Below, piece by piece: positions 18,546-27,185 of a stretch of 64,000 bases of DNA. Source of the stretch: Methylobacter sp. (lineage in GTDB: Bacteria > Pseudomonadota > Gammaproteobacteria > Methylococcales > Methylomonadaceae); the NCBI GenBank assembly GCA_030653175.1, contig JAURZV010000020.1:16604-80603 (forward strand). The letters are read 5' to 3'. Positions within the stretch are counted from its first letter, which is position 1. Each line of letters starts with the position of its first letter. The position numbers and the translations under genes were made by a program. Below the pieces are notes generated by a model. The model was not told the origin of the DNA, did no database searches, and worked only from the letters and a program-made list of their open reading frames with translations.

Positions 18546-19388
18546 CTAAATGCTTGGCGAGTTTATTTTAACAGGTACAGCCACATTCAGTTTGTATCCA
18601 AAACCTTTCACAGTCAAAATCCATTGTGGGTTATTCGGATCGTCTTCAATTTTTTTTCTTAATAGATGCATGTACTGATAAAGATCCGATTTGGTTGCCC
18701 GGTTATTTTCAGGCCAGAGATGGTTGATAATTTCATGGGTCATAAATACGCGATCAATATCTTTCGCCAATAACTCAAAAAGTTCAAATTCTTTACGGGT
18801 TAAATTCAATAACTTCCCGTTAAACAGGACAGCTTTGGAACGTTGATCAATTTGAAAAGGTTCTACCATAAAACAGTTGCCATTATTGGCTAGATTTTTA
18901 TTAGTCGGCTGATTGTTGCAGATAGCCTCATTTTGCTGCTGAAGCGTTAACAGCCTGCGATCATTAGCGGCTCGCCTCTCATAATTTCTTTTTTCTTGAA
19001 TAAATCGATGATGAAGCTTGAATTTGTTGTGCAGATAATCTTTCAGTTGATTGACGTCAAGAGGAGTATCTAAAGTTGCATCAACCCAGCAAATTACTTC
19101 TTTTGCTAAATTGGAAGCATTATTAGTATCACGTAAATAACATACCGGAATTTGATGATTAATACTCATGTCACGGATCAAGTCTAAGTTATTTTTTTGA
19201 GCTTGATCTTGTACCAGACCCGCAGTAAGAATAACTATATTTGGCTGTATCTGAATCATTTTATTAATAGATTCCCTGTCGGCAGTTGATTCAAAAACCT
19301 TATAACGATTTGCATGACAATACCCTTTTAATAAGCCCAGATGATAGGGATCATCACTAATCAGTCCAATCCGAAAATCTGTATTCAT
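18546..19388 (-). CDS. OmpR-type response regulator lacking the phospho-acceptor Asp
   Basis: A 280-residue protein with a receiver-like domain (residues 1-125) and a winged-helix output domain (about 175-272: LNLTRKEFELFELLAKD, ILTVKGFGYKL). The receiver keeps acidic residues in ISDDPYH, but the strand that should end in the phosphorylated Asp reads IVILTAGLVQ, with no Asp. The linker (about 125-175) is basic and Gln/Asn-rich. No histidine kinase gene is adjacent. It is probably a DNA-binding regulator controlled without phosphorylation. ATG is preceded by GAGG. Confidence 0.85.
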   Translation of the reverse strand: MNTDFRIGLISDDPYHLGLLKGYCHANRYKVFESTADRESINKMIQIQPNIVILTAGLVQDQAQKNNLDLIRDMSINHQIPVCYLRDTNNASNLAKEVICWVDATLDTPLDVNQLKDYLHNKFKLHHRFIQEKRNYERRAANDRRLLTLQQQNEAICNNQPTNKNLANNGNCFMVEPFQIDQRSKAVLFNGKLLNLTRKEFELFELLAKDIDRVFMTHEIINHLWPENNRATKSDLYQYMHLLRKKIEDDPNNPQWILTVKGFGYKLNVAVPVKINSPSI

Positions 19389-19924
19389 TATGAGTCCTCG
19401 TAAAATCCATTAAAGTGAACAGACACTGGGTCTGGAGGGACAACAAGAAAATAATTTATTTGCAAACGATAAGAACAAAAGTCTTAAAGATTTAAAAGTT
19501 ATAATAAATTAGCAAGTTACGATTAACATTATCACAATCATGACTTAATACACAAGGATCCTTAACCCCATTAGTAATAGTACGTATCGAAGAGTTCACT
19601 TATTTTAATCCAGGATTCTTTAATAATTAATAGCGGTTTAGGTTAGTCGTATTGATTTCTAATCGTTTGTTTAAAAATACCATGTTATTACCGGCTAGAC
19701 TTTCGATAATTGGTATGTATTTTCACGTATTTTGTTTATGCAGTTGCTTTGTTAGGGTTAGCAATATCAATTTATACTTGAAACCGGGCGGCATTTTCAA
19801 TAGTTGTGATGAGCAATCAAAAAACCGGACAAAAAAATTATTGCTGGTCTTATCTAAAATAAAGCTGTCACAATTCGTTATAATCAATTTAATGTCTTAT
19901 TAAAAAACGGATAGTCACCTGCTT
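19389..19924. other. Gene-free AT-rich stretch
   Basis: 536 bases between the divergent response-regulator and dehydrogenase genes. A possible 83-residue frame at 19652-19903 has no recognisable motif and an unconvincing composition, so it is not called. The region must carry both promoters. Confidence 0.5.
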
Positions 19925-20866
19925 ATGAAAATTGCCATCATCGGAACCGGTCGTGTCGGTTCGACTCTTGCTTATGCCTTGGTGATAAAACAAATTTGTG
20001 ACCATCTGGTGATTGCCGGGCGTACTTATGAAAAAGCCCGGGGCGATGCTCTGGATTTGCAGCACACGCTGGCTTTTTGCTCAAGGCCCATGCGTATTGA
20101 GAGCTGTACTAATGAGCAGGTAAAGGATGCCGATATTGTTGTAATTACGGCATCGGTTGCGCCTGATGGGCAGGTTTTGACCTCTCGTCTGCAATTGGGC
20201 GAGAAAAATACACTATTGTTCAGGGAATTGATTCCGATATTGGCTGTCAATAATCCCAACGCCGTGTTTGTTATCGTGACCAATCCGGTCGATGTAATGA
20301 CTTATGCGGCGTGTAAGTTATCCGGTTTTGCCGCCAATCGGGTGATAGGCGTTGGGACGTTGGTGGATTCCGCCCGATTTCGTGCCTTGCTGTCACAGGA
20401 AGAGCATATTCATCCTGACGATCTTCGTGCCTATATTCTGGGTGAGCACGGTTCCAATCAATTACCTATACTGAGTAGCGCAGAAGCGGGAGGGGAATCC
20501 ATCGGCGACACGCCCATTCATCGACAGTTATTTGCACAGGTTACCGAAGCCGGTTTTGAGGTTTATCGTCTCAAAGGTTATACAAATCACGCTATCGCCA
20601 CTGCGACATGCATGGTTATTGAAGCTGTAGTTTTCGACGAATACCGCACCATGCCTCTCGTCACCCGGTTTGACGACTGGATGGGCATTCGAGATAACTG
20701 CTTTAGCATCCCGGTGGTCGTAGGGCGTAGCGGAATTATCCGTCATTTGCACCCTGAATTGAACGACAGCGAACAGCAAGCTCTGCGAACTGCGGCGACT
20801 GCTATCAAAAATGCTATTGTTTCATTGATACCCGACTTGGTGGATGACAGTCCCATCGATATTTGA
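19925..20866 (+). CDS. Lactate/malate dehydrogenase family protein, atypical
   Basis: A 313-residue NAD-dependent 2-hydroxyacid dehydrogenase. The Rossmann motif is GTGRVG at residues 7-12; the catalytic His is in ILGEHGSNQLP and its Asp partner with the substrate-binding Arg in LVDSARFR. The loop that sets substrate choice reads SVAPDGQVLTSRLQL, which matches neither the usual lactate (QKPGETR) nor malate (RKPGMSR) pattern, so the substrate is open. It appears monocistronic, with no TCA or pyruvate gene beside it. Confidence 0.85.
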   Translation: MKIAIIGTGRVGSTLAYALVIKQICDHLVIAGRTYEKARGDALDLQHTLAFCSRPMRIESCTNEQVKDADIVVITASVAPDGQVLTSRLQLGEKNTLLFRELIPILAVNNPNAVFVIVTNPVDVMTYAACKLSGFAANRVIGVGTLVDSARFRALLSQEEHIHPDDLRAYILGEHGSNQLPILSSAEAGGESIGDTPIHRQLFAQVTEAGFEVYRLKGYTNHAIATATCMVIEAVVFDEYRTMPLVTRFDDWMGIRDNCFSIPVVVGRSGIIRHLHPELNDSEQQALRTAATAIKNAIVSLIPDLVDDSPIDI

Positions 20867-21211
20867 TCAATGCGACTTTTATTGCAAGTGACGTACTGAC
20901 TTTATCCTAAAAAAATCAGTTGGAGCGTGTGGAAACCCTACCGGAAGGAAGATGCGCAAGCAGACTCATTCTGTCCTGAAAGAGACTGAGGCTTACTTAT
21001 TTTATGTGAATTAGGTAAAATCAGTCAGTTGAAGCTACTTCGGTATTTTTAAAACGCCTTACCCACGTTTAGTTGGATTTACCGGTAATACCGCTCACCA
21101 AGGGTTTTTTACATCATTGATAAAAAGCCTTCAATCATCCATTCGTCCCCATTAACAAACGGGTACTCTTTTTGTTGTGTACCGTGTGCGTACCTATTTT
21201 TTGCATAAAAC
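20867..21211. other. Gene-free stretch before prfC
   Basis: 345 bases with no supported ORF. I saw no clear terminator for the dehydrogenase gene and no recognised repeat family; the prfC promoter is expected here. Confidence 0.45.
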
Positions 21212-22798
21212 ATGTCGATTACTGAAATAAGCTCCGAAACCAAGCGTCGTAGAACCTTTGCCATTATCTCCCACCCTGACGCGGGTAAAACCACCATCAC
21301 CGAAAAACTGTTGCTGTTCGGCGGCGCGATTCAGCTGGCAGGTTCGGTAAAAGGCCGAAAAGCGGCGCGTCATGCGACCTCCGACTGGATGGAAATGGAA
21401 AAGGAACGGGGCATTTCGGTGACCACCTCGGTCATGCAGTTCGAGCATAAAGACTGCATTATTAACCTGCTCGATACGCCCGGTCATGAAGACTTCTCCG
21501 AAGATACCTACCGTACCTTGACGGCGGTCGATTCCGCGCTGATGGTGATCGACGTTGCCAAAGGTGTTGAAGACCGCACTATTAACTTGATGGAAGTGTG
21601 CCGACTGCGCACCACGCCGATTCTTACCTTCATTAACAAGCTGGACAGGGAAGGGCGGGAGCCTATTGAATTGATGGACGAGGTCGAGAACGTCCTGAAC
21701 ATCAAATGCGCACCGATGACCTGGCCTATCGGCATGGGTAAACGCTTTAAGGGGGTTTATCATCTGTATAAGGATGAAATTCATTTGTTCAGCGCCCAAC
21801 ATGGCGGCAAGATTGCCCAGGCTGAAATCATCAAAGGCTTGCATAATCCAAAGCTGGATGAGCTGCTGGACGATCAGGCCGAAGAATTAAGAGAGGAAAT
21901 CGATTTGGTCAAAGGCGCCAGTCATGAATTCGATCTTGAAGACTATCTGGCGGGCAAGCTGACGCCGGTTTTTTTCGGCTCCGCGATCAACAATTTCGGG
22001 ATTATCGAATTGCTCGATGCGTTCGCAGAATATGCGCCGTCACCCAGACCCCGGCAGGCGGAGCAACGCGAGGTTTTGCCGGAAGAACCCACGTTTACCG
22101 GCTTTGTGTTTAAAGTTCAGGCCAACATGGACCCGTCTCATAGAGACCGGATTGCCTTTTTAAGAGTGTGTTCCGGTAAATTCGACAAGGGCATGAAGGT
22201 TCATCATGTGCGTATCGGTAAAAATATTCAGGTCGCCAATGCCATTACCTTTCAGGCCGACAGCCGGAAAAGCGTGGAAGAAGCGTACCCCGGCGACATC
22301 ATCGGTCTGCATAACCACGGCACCATTCAGGTCGGCGATACCTTTACCCAGGGCGAAACGCTTAAATACGGAGGCATTCCTTATTTTGCGCCGGAATTAT
22401 TCCGTCGGGTGGTGTTAAAAGACCCGTTAAGAGCCAAGGCTCTGCAAAAAGGCCTGGTGCAGTTGACCGAGGAAGGCGCGACCCAGCTATTCAGACCGTT
22501 AAAAAACAACGACCTGATTTTGGGCGCGGTCGGTGTCTTGCAGTTTGACGTCACCGCGTTCAGACTTAAAAGCGAATACAATGTCGAATGCGTTTATGAT
22601 GCCATCCCCATCTCAGCCGTGCGTTGGGTAAGCGCAGGCAACCCGGCCAAGCTGGAGGAGTTCAAGAACAAAGCCTTTGATAACCTAGCCGAAGACGGCG
22701 GCGGTTACCTGGTTTATGTTGCCAACAGCCGCGTCAACCTGCAACTGACCGAAGAGCGCTGGCCGGATATTAAATTCAGTGCGACGCGGGAATTGTAG
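21212..22798 (+). CDS. prfC: Peptide chain release factor 3
   Basis: A 528-residue translational GTPase that recycles RF1/RF2 from the ribosome. The G motifs are complete: HPDAGKTT (G1), DTPGHEDF (G3) and [12 protein letters not shown] (G4), and the RF3 start [20 protein letters not shown] is typical. Domains II and III follow to the end at normal family length. It stands alone, upstream of the decayed toxin-antitoxin patch. Confidence 0.97.
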   Translation: MSITEISSETKRRRTFAIISHPDAGKTTITEKLLLFGGAIQLAGSVKGRKAARHATSDWMEMEKERGISVTTSVMQFEHKDCIINLLDTPGHEDFSEDTYRTLTAVDSALMVIDVAKGVEDRTINLMEVCRLRTTPILTFINKLDREGREPIELMDEVENVLNIKCAPMTWPIGMGKRFKGVYHLYKDEIHLFSAQHGGKIAQAEIIKGLHNPKLDELLDDQAEELREEIDLVKGASHEFDLEDYLAGKLTPVFFGSAINNFGIIELLDAFAEYAPSPRPRQAEQREVLPEEPTFTGFVFKVQANMDPSHRDRIAFLRVCSGKFDKGMKVHHVRIGKNIQVANAITFQADSRKSVEEAYPGDIIGLHNHGTIQVGDTFTQGETLKYGGIPYFAPELFRRVVLKDPLRAKALQKGLVQLTEEGATQLFRPLKNNDLILGAVGVLQFDVTAFRLKSEYNVECVYDAIPISAVRWVSAGNPAKLEEFKNKAFDNLAEDGGGYLVYVANSRVNLQLTEERWPDIKFSATREL

Positions 22799-22805
22799 CG
22801 AAGTA

Positions 22806-22841
22806 GGTGATGTGCAAAGGTGTTATCACCACCTGGTTTTT
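22806..22841 (+). terminator. Possible prfC terminator
   Basis: GGTGAT at 22806 pairs with ATCACC at 22825, followed by a short T-run (ggttttt). The loop is long and the stem short, so support is weak. Confidence 0.3.
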
Positions 22842-22865
22842 GCAACTCACCTGTTAAACTAAACT

Positions 22866-23087
22866 TAATTCAATGAGGTTTATCATGCAGACGGTCAGCC
22901 GTAGAGGCGCGATTTATCGCGTCTCTAATCGTTGCCCTTTTGATCGAACTGGATAGCAGACGCGATAAATCGCGTCTCTACGGGGCGTATTTTTTGGAGC
23001 TGGCTGTTGGTATGTCGAATATTTTGTCTCTGGCTGAAGCATCTTGCTAATCAGATAATTCAATGAGGTTTATCATGCAGACGGTCA
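22866..23087. repeat. 32-bp direct duplication flanking a REP-like element
   Basis: Bases 22866-22897 and 23056-23087 are identical over 32 bases and contain the ribosome-binding site and start codon of the antitoxin gene (aatgaggtttatcatgcag). Between them, 22898-22986 carries a palindromic element (gtagaggcgcgatttatcgc paired with gcgataaatcgcgtctctac) plus about 70 further bases. The first copy reads MQTVS-P-stop-like sequence and is not a gene. Confidence 0.85.
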
Positions 23088-23320
23088 ATATTCACGAAGC
23101 CAAAACCCAACTGTCGCGGTTGATAGAGCAAGCGGTAAAGGGTGATTCCTTTATCATCGCCAAAGCCGGAAAGCCGCTGGTCAAGGTGACGCGTCCGGAC
23201 ACCCCGTCAGCCGGACAAGTCAGAAGGCTTGGTTTCATGACGGGGCAGATCACCGTCCCTGATGATTTCGATCGCATGGGCAGCAAGGAAATCGAGCCGC
23301 TTTTCAGTGGTGAAGAATGA
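23075..23320 (+). CDS. Phd/YefM family antitoxin
   Basis: An 81-residue protein with the Phd/YefM fold: MQTVNIHEAKTQLSRLIEQA followed by a FIIAKAGKPLVKV strand. This class binds operator DNA and neutralises the toxin encoded immediately downstream. The start at 23075 is preferred over an ATG at 23063, because GAGG lies between them at about 23065. It overlaps the toxin gene by four bases (ATGA), the normal operon form. Its 5' end is duplicated upstream (22866-22897). The partner toxin is truncated. Confidence 0.88.
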   Translation: MQTVNIHEAKTQLSRLIEQAVKGDSFIIAKAGKPLVKVTRPDTPSAGQVRRLGFMTGQITVPDDFDRMGSKEIEPLFSGEE

Positions 23321-23706
23321 AACTGTTACTGGATACCCACTTGTTGCTATGGGCGGCCGATTCGCCTGACCGGTTGCCTGTAGCGGCACGTTCATTACTG
23401 GAAGATACGCAGAACGAACTGCTTTTTAGTGCGGCCAGTCTTTGGGAGATTGTCATCAAACGCGGCCTTGGGCCCTTGGGCATCAGTAAACGCGGGAACC
23501 GCTATATACGCACTTTGCTGATTCATGGTGCGCGATCCGTGTTAAAAAACTGTTCGAAAAAAACGGACAAGCTGAGCTTATGGCTGCAAGCCTTAGTGGT
23601 GCGGCGCGGCTTTAATAAAGCCGCCGTTGCTCTCGCCAATAAAAATGCGCGGATATTATGGGCGATGGCGAACAAAAACAAAGAATATGAAGCTTTGGTC
23701 GCCTAG
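23317..23706 (+). pseudogene. VapC-like PIN toxin fused to IS110-family transposase tail
   Basis: A 129-residue open frame of two unrelated parts. Residues 1 to about 52 are the N-terminal part of a PIN toxin (MKLLLDTHLLLWAADSP ... SAASLWEIVIKRGLG), with the first catalytic Asp. From about residue 54 the sequence is the C-terminus of an IS110/IS1111 transposase (SKRGNRYIRTLLIHGAR ... VRRGFNKAAVALANKNARI). The later acidic residues of the PIN nuclease site are gone, so ribonuclease activity is unlikely. The frame is kept through the junction. Calling it a pseudogene is inference; the fused protein could still bind the antitoxin. Confidence 0.85.
23467..23706 (+). mobile_element. IS110-family transposase 3' remnant
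   Basis: About 75 codons of the C-terminal (transposase_20-type) domain, ending VAM-ANKNKEYEALVA and stop. No DEDD N-terminal catalytic domain is present nearby, so only the element's 3' part remains. Confidence 0.8.
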
Positions 23707-23784
23707 TCCATGATTAAAACCGGGTTATCCACCCTTTGCCCGCTGACTACGAGCGAGAGAAAAGGAGTCCATATATGGATTGAT

Positions 23785-23859
23785 GTAGGATGGGTAGAAC
23801 GCAGTGAAGCCCATCGTTTACGGTAATGATGGGTTTCGCTACCGCTCTACCCATCCTAC
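23785..23859. repeat. GTAGGATGGG inverted repeat, copy 1
   Basis: gtaggatgggtagaacgcag pairs with the right end ctctacccatcctac. The same type is at 42457-42490. Intergenic. Confidence 0.8.
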
Positions 23860-23941
23860 GCCCTACTGATGTTGTTTTGATTCTTGAGCAAGTCGGATTG
23901 TGTTATATTTGGCTATGTTTATATACGGTCCTGGGGGGGAT

Positions 23942-24182
23942 ATGACAACAATTACATTTGATACTCACGAATTTATCAAGCGGCTCAAGGCGGTGAGTTT
24001 TTCCGAAGAGCAGGCCGAGGTGTTTGCAACTGAACATCGGCGAATTATTGAAGACAATCTGGTTACCAAGGAGCATTTAGATATGCGCCTGCGCGAACTT
24101 GGAATATCGGCTGATCATTAAATTAGGCGGAATGATGATGGCTTCAGTTATTGTTGTTGCCGTTTTAGTCAAGCTGCTGTAG
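23942..24182 (+). pseudogene. Broken DUF1640-type coiled-coil membrane protein gene
   Basis: The first frame (23942-24121, ATG after GGGGGGA) encodes MTTITFDTHEFIKRLKAV ... NLVTKEHLDMRLREL, which resembles the N-terminus of small coiled-coil proteins of the CCDC90/DUF1640 group. It stops at LGISADH. In the +1 frame directly after, 24123-24182 reads LGGMMMASVIVVAVLVKLL, the expected C-terminal membrane segment. A frameshift and probably an internal deletion explain this. A short functional 59-residue product cannot be excluded. Confidence 0.6.
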
Positions 24183-24246
24183 CGACACCACAGGATGCAC
24201 TGGCGAAGGGACCCGTGCGCGGCTACCACCCGCTAATCAAATAATC

Positions 24247-25563
24247 ATGGAACCACAAAAATCATTCGTCAGCTGGTTTAGGGACTCATCCCCCTACATC
24301 CATGCCCACCGGAACAAAACCTTTGTTATTTTCTTTGGTGGCGAAGCGGTGCTGGCCGATGATTTCGATCATCACGTTCACGATTTCGCGTTGTTGAACA
24401 GTCTGGGCATACGGCTGGTTTTGGTTCACGGCATACGTCCGCAGATCGACCAGCGACTCACCAAGTTGAATGTTCCCGCCCGATTTCACAATAACCTGCG
24501 TATTACCGACGATGTAGCGTTGCAATGCGTTAAAGAAGCAGCCGGGTTGGTTCGCGTGGAAATTGAAGCCCTGTTATCGATGGGGCTGGCTAACTCGCCA
24601 ATGGCGGGAGCAAAAATCAAGGTGGCCTCGGGTAATTTTGTCGTCGCCAAACCCATAGGCGTGATTGACGGCATTGATTACTGCCATACCGGCGAAGTCC
24701 GCCGCATCGACAGCGCGGCCATTCACCAGCAACTCGATCAGGACAATGTGGTGTTAATCTCGCCGGTCGGTTATTCGCCGAGCGGAGAAATCTTCAATCT
24801 GTCGGCCGAACAAGTCGCCACGGCGATTTCGATTGCGTTAAAAGCGGAAAAGTTGGTTTTATTAACCGAACAAAGCTGCTGCAATCCCGACAACGGCGAA
24901 CAAATCCAGCAAATGACCACTGCTGAAGCCGACGCTTTCTTGCAGCAACATCCGGATATATCCACCAGCATCAGCTTACCGCTCAAAGCCGCGATGCAAA
25001 GCTGCCAATCCGGCATCGACCGCGTGCATTTGATAAACAGAACCATCGACGGTGCGCTATTGCTGGAGTTATTCAGCCGTGACGGCATAGGCACACTGAT
25101 CAGCTCAACGGCTTTTGAAGAATTGCGCCCGGCGACACTGAGCGACATAGGCGGCATTCTGGAGTTGATCAAGCCGCTGGAGCAACAAGGCAAGTTAGCC
25201 AAGCGCTCCAGGGAAAAAATTGAAATGGAAATCGCCGACTATATCGTTATCGAACGCGACGGTCTGATCATCGGCTGCACCGCATTGCACCCGGATGTGC
25301 AAAGCCGGTTCGGTGCGATTGCGTGCCTTGCCGTGCATCCCGATTATCAGGGATCGGCCAGGGGCAATCGGATGCTTGAATATATCTATCGCAAGGCGGG
25401 GGAACTCAAGCTTAAAAAATTATTCGTGTTGTCTACGCAAACCATGCACTGGTTTATTGAACGGGGATTTTTATCGTCATCTATTACCGATCTTCCCGAT
25501 CAGCTCAAGTTGCTATATAACCCGCAAAGAAATTCCAAAGTTCTTTGTAAAGACATCGCATAG
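24247..25563 (+). CDS. argA: N-acetylglutamate synthase (amino-acid N-acetyltransferase)
   Basis: A 438-residue enzyme of the first step of arginine synthesis. An N-terminal amino acid kinase domain (FVIFFGGEAVLADDF, LVLVHGIRPQID) of about 290 residues is followed by a GNAT acetyltransferase domain (residues about 295-430; IACLAVHPDYQGSARGNRML binds acetyl-CoA). The kinase domain in ArgA has no kinase activity and binds arginine for feedback control. Length matches E. coli/Pseudomonas ArgA. cpdA follows after nine bases and may be co-transcribed. Confidence 0.96.
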   Translation: MEPQKSFVSWFRDSSPYIHAHRNKTFVIFFGGEAVLADDFDHHVHDFALLNSLGIRLVLVHGIRPQIDQRLTKLNVPARFHNNLRITDDVALQCVKEAAGLVRVEIEALLSMGLANSPMAGAKIKVASGNFVVAKPIGVIDGIDYCHTGEVRRIDSAAIHQQLDQDNVVLISPVGYSPSGEIFNLSAEQVATAISIALKAEKLVLLTEQSCCNPDNGEQIQQMTTAEADAFLQQHPDISTSISLPLKAAMQSCQSGIDRVHLINRTIDGALLLELFSRDGIGTLISSTAFEELRPATLSDIGGILELIKPLEQQGKLAKRSREKIEMEIADYIVIERDGLIIGCTALHPDVQSRFGAIACLAVHPDYQGSARGNRMLEYIYRKAGELKLKKLFVLSTQTMHWFIERGFLSSSITDLPDQLKLLYNPQRNSKVLCKDIA

Positions 25564-25572
25564 CATCTTCCC

Positions 25573-26376
25573 ATGACCAATCACGCTGTCTGTCTATCAA
25601 TTCTGCAATTATCCGACCTGCATATCCTGGCGGCTCCGGAAGATAAGATGCTGGGCATTAATACCGAGCATTATTTCCACGCCTGTCTTGAACAGGCCTT
25701 TGTTGCAAAACCTCATTTCGATTTGATTCTGCTTACCGGCGACTTGGCTCAGGATCCTTGCCCGTCAAGTTACCGGCGCATTTTAAGCAGTCTTGAAGCC
25801 TATGAAACGCCATGCGTCTGCCTGCCCGGTAATCATGACGATTATGAGCTCATGCAGCAGGTATTTAATACCGACAGGATTAACTGCCGCAAACAGGTTT
25901 TTTTGGGTAATTGGCAGCTGATTAGCCTGAACAGCCGGATACCCGGAGAACCAGGCGGTCGTTTGTCAAAAGGGGAATTGGCGTTTCTTGAAAACTGCTT
26001 AACTGAAAATCCTGGTCGCCATGCACTTGTCGCAGTCCATCATCATTTTCTGGAAACTAAAAGTCCGTGGATGGATACCATGATCATAGAAAACAGTCAG
26101 GAATTATTGGCGATAGTAGGCCAATACCCGCAAGTAAAAGTCATAACCACCGGTCATATCCATCAGGTCATGGATATAAAAATAGCGACCTTTCGGGTAT
26201 TGGGCGCGCCTTCCACCTGCTTTCAATTTGCACCCGAAACCCTTGAATTCAGTGTGAGCGATGCTGCTCCGGGCTATCGATTAATAGAGCTGTATGCAGA
26301 TGGCCGGGTTGAATCCGAGGTTATCCGCTTGCCGGAGCCATTGACCGAATTGCAGGCAAATACGCATGGATATTGA
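25573..26376 (+). CDS. cpdA: 3',5'-cyclic AMP phosphodiesterase CpdA-like
   Basis: A 267-residue metallophosphoesterase with the complete metal-binding set: QLSDLHI, LTGDLAQD, PGNHDD, VHHHF and TTGHIHQ. The closest well-known family is class III cAMP phosphodiesterase (CpdA/Icc). The size and the GDLAQD motif fit. cAMP as natural substrate is inferred from family only. It lies downstream of argA with a nine-base gap. Confidence 0.85.
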   Translation: MTNHAVCLSILQLSDLHILAAPEDKMLGINTEHYFHACLEQAFVAKPHFDLILLTGDLAQDPCPSSYRRILSSLEAYETPCVCLPGNHDDYELMQQVFNTDRINCRKQVFLGNWQLISLNSRIPGEPGGRLSKGELAFLENCLTENPGRHALVAVHHHFLETKSPWMDTMIIENSQELLAIVGQYPQVKVITTGHIHQVMDIKIATFRVLGAPSTCFQFAPETLEFSVSDAAPGYRLIELYADGRVESEVIRLPEPLTELQANTHGY

Positions 26377-26420
26377 AAACAAGGCCAAGGTTCATACAAA
26401 TTAGTTGTTTAGTCCCCCAA

Positions 26421-27185
26421 TTAATTCTTAATTCCAATACCTTTATGTAAAAGATAAAGGCTAAATAATGTCAGGGTAATAATAAATCCGCCGGTAATGA
26501 TAAAGGTCATCTGAATATCAACATCCGTCACGCCTATCAAGCCGTAACGAAAGGCGTTAATCATATATAAGATAGGATTTCCCATAGAGATATTCTGCCA
26601 AAAATCGGGCAACATATTTACCGAATAGAAAACGCCTCCCAGATAGCTTAACGGAGTTAATACAAAGTTCGGGATAATCGAAATATCGTCAAAACTCTCC
26701 GCGAGTATCGCATTGATAAAGCCGGCTAAAGAAAATACAGTGGCTGTCAGTACGGCGATTGACAGGGTAATGGCGATGTTATTAACCGTAATATCTGTAA
26801 ATAGCAAAGAAATCAAAGTCACAACAACGCCCACCAGTAATCCGCGGATAATGCCGCCACTCACGTATCCGCCCAGAATCACCCAGTTGGGTATCGGGGC
26901 AACCAGTAATTCTTCAATATTGCGCTGGAATTTGGTCGAGTAAAACGAAGAGACTACATTGGCGTAGGAATGACTGATAACCGACATTAAAATAATGCCG
27001 GGGACGATATAGTCCATGTAGCCGGCGCCGCTGATAGTGCCTATACGATCGCCAATTAACTTGCCGAAAATCAGAAAATACAGCGCGGTAGTAATGGCCG
27101 GCGGCAGCAGGGTTTGCGGCCAGATACGGATAAATCGGAATATCTCTTTGGTAACGATGGTCCTAAAGGCAATAGAGTAATTCAT
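26421..27185 (-). CDS. yadH: ABC-2 type transporter permease, YadH-like
   Basis: A 254-residue inner-membrane protein with about six hydrophobic segments and the ABC-2 motif region FNAILAESFDDISIIPNFVLTPL (cited in part). It starts at the stop of the ATPase gene (one-base overlap), so the two form one transporter. The order and sequence resemble E. coli YadG-YadH, an exporter of unknown substrate. Confidence 0.88.
   Translation of the reverse strand: MNYSIAFRTIVTKEIFRFIRIWPQTLLPPAITTALYFLIFGKLIGDRIGTISGAGYMDYIVPGIILMSVISHSYANVVSSFYSTKFQRNIEELLVAPIPNWVILGGYVSGGIIRGLLVGVVVTLISLLFTDITVNNIAITLSIAVLTATVFSLAGFINAILAESFDDISIIPNFVLTPLSYLGGVFYSVNMLPDFWQNISMGNPILYMINAFRYGLIGVTDVDIQMTFIITGGFIITLTLFSLYLLHKGIGIKN

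Noticed and set aside
19652..19903. 83-residue plus-strand frame in the gap before the dehydrogenase gene
   Set aside because: No motif, no clear RBS, composition of intergenic AT-rich DNA.
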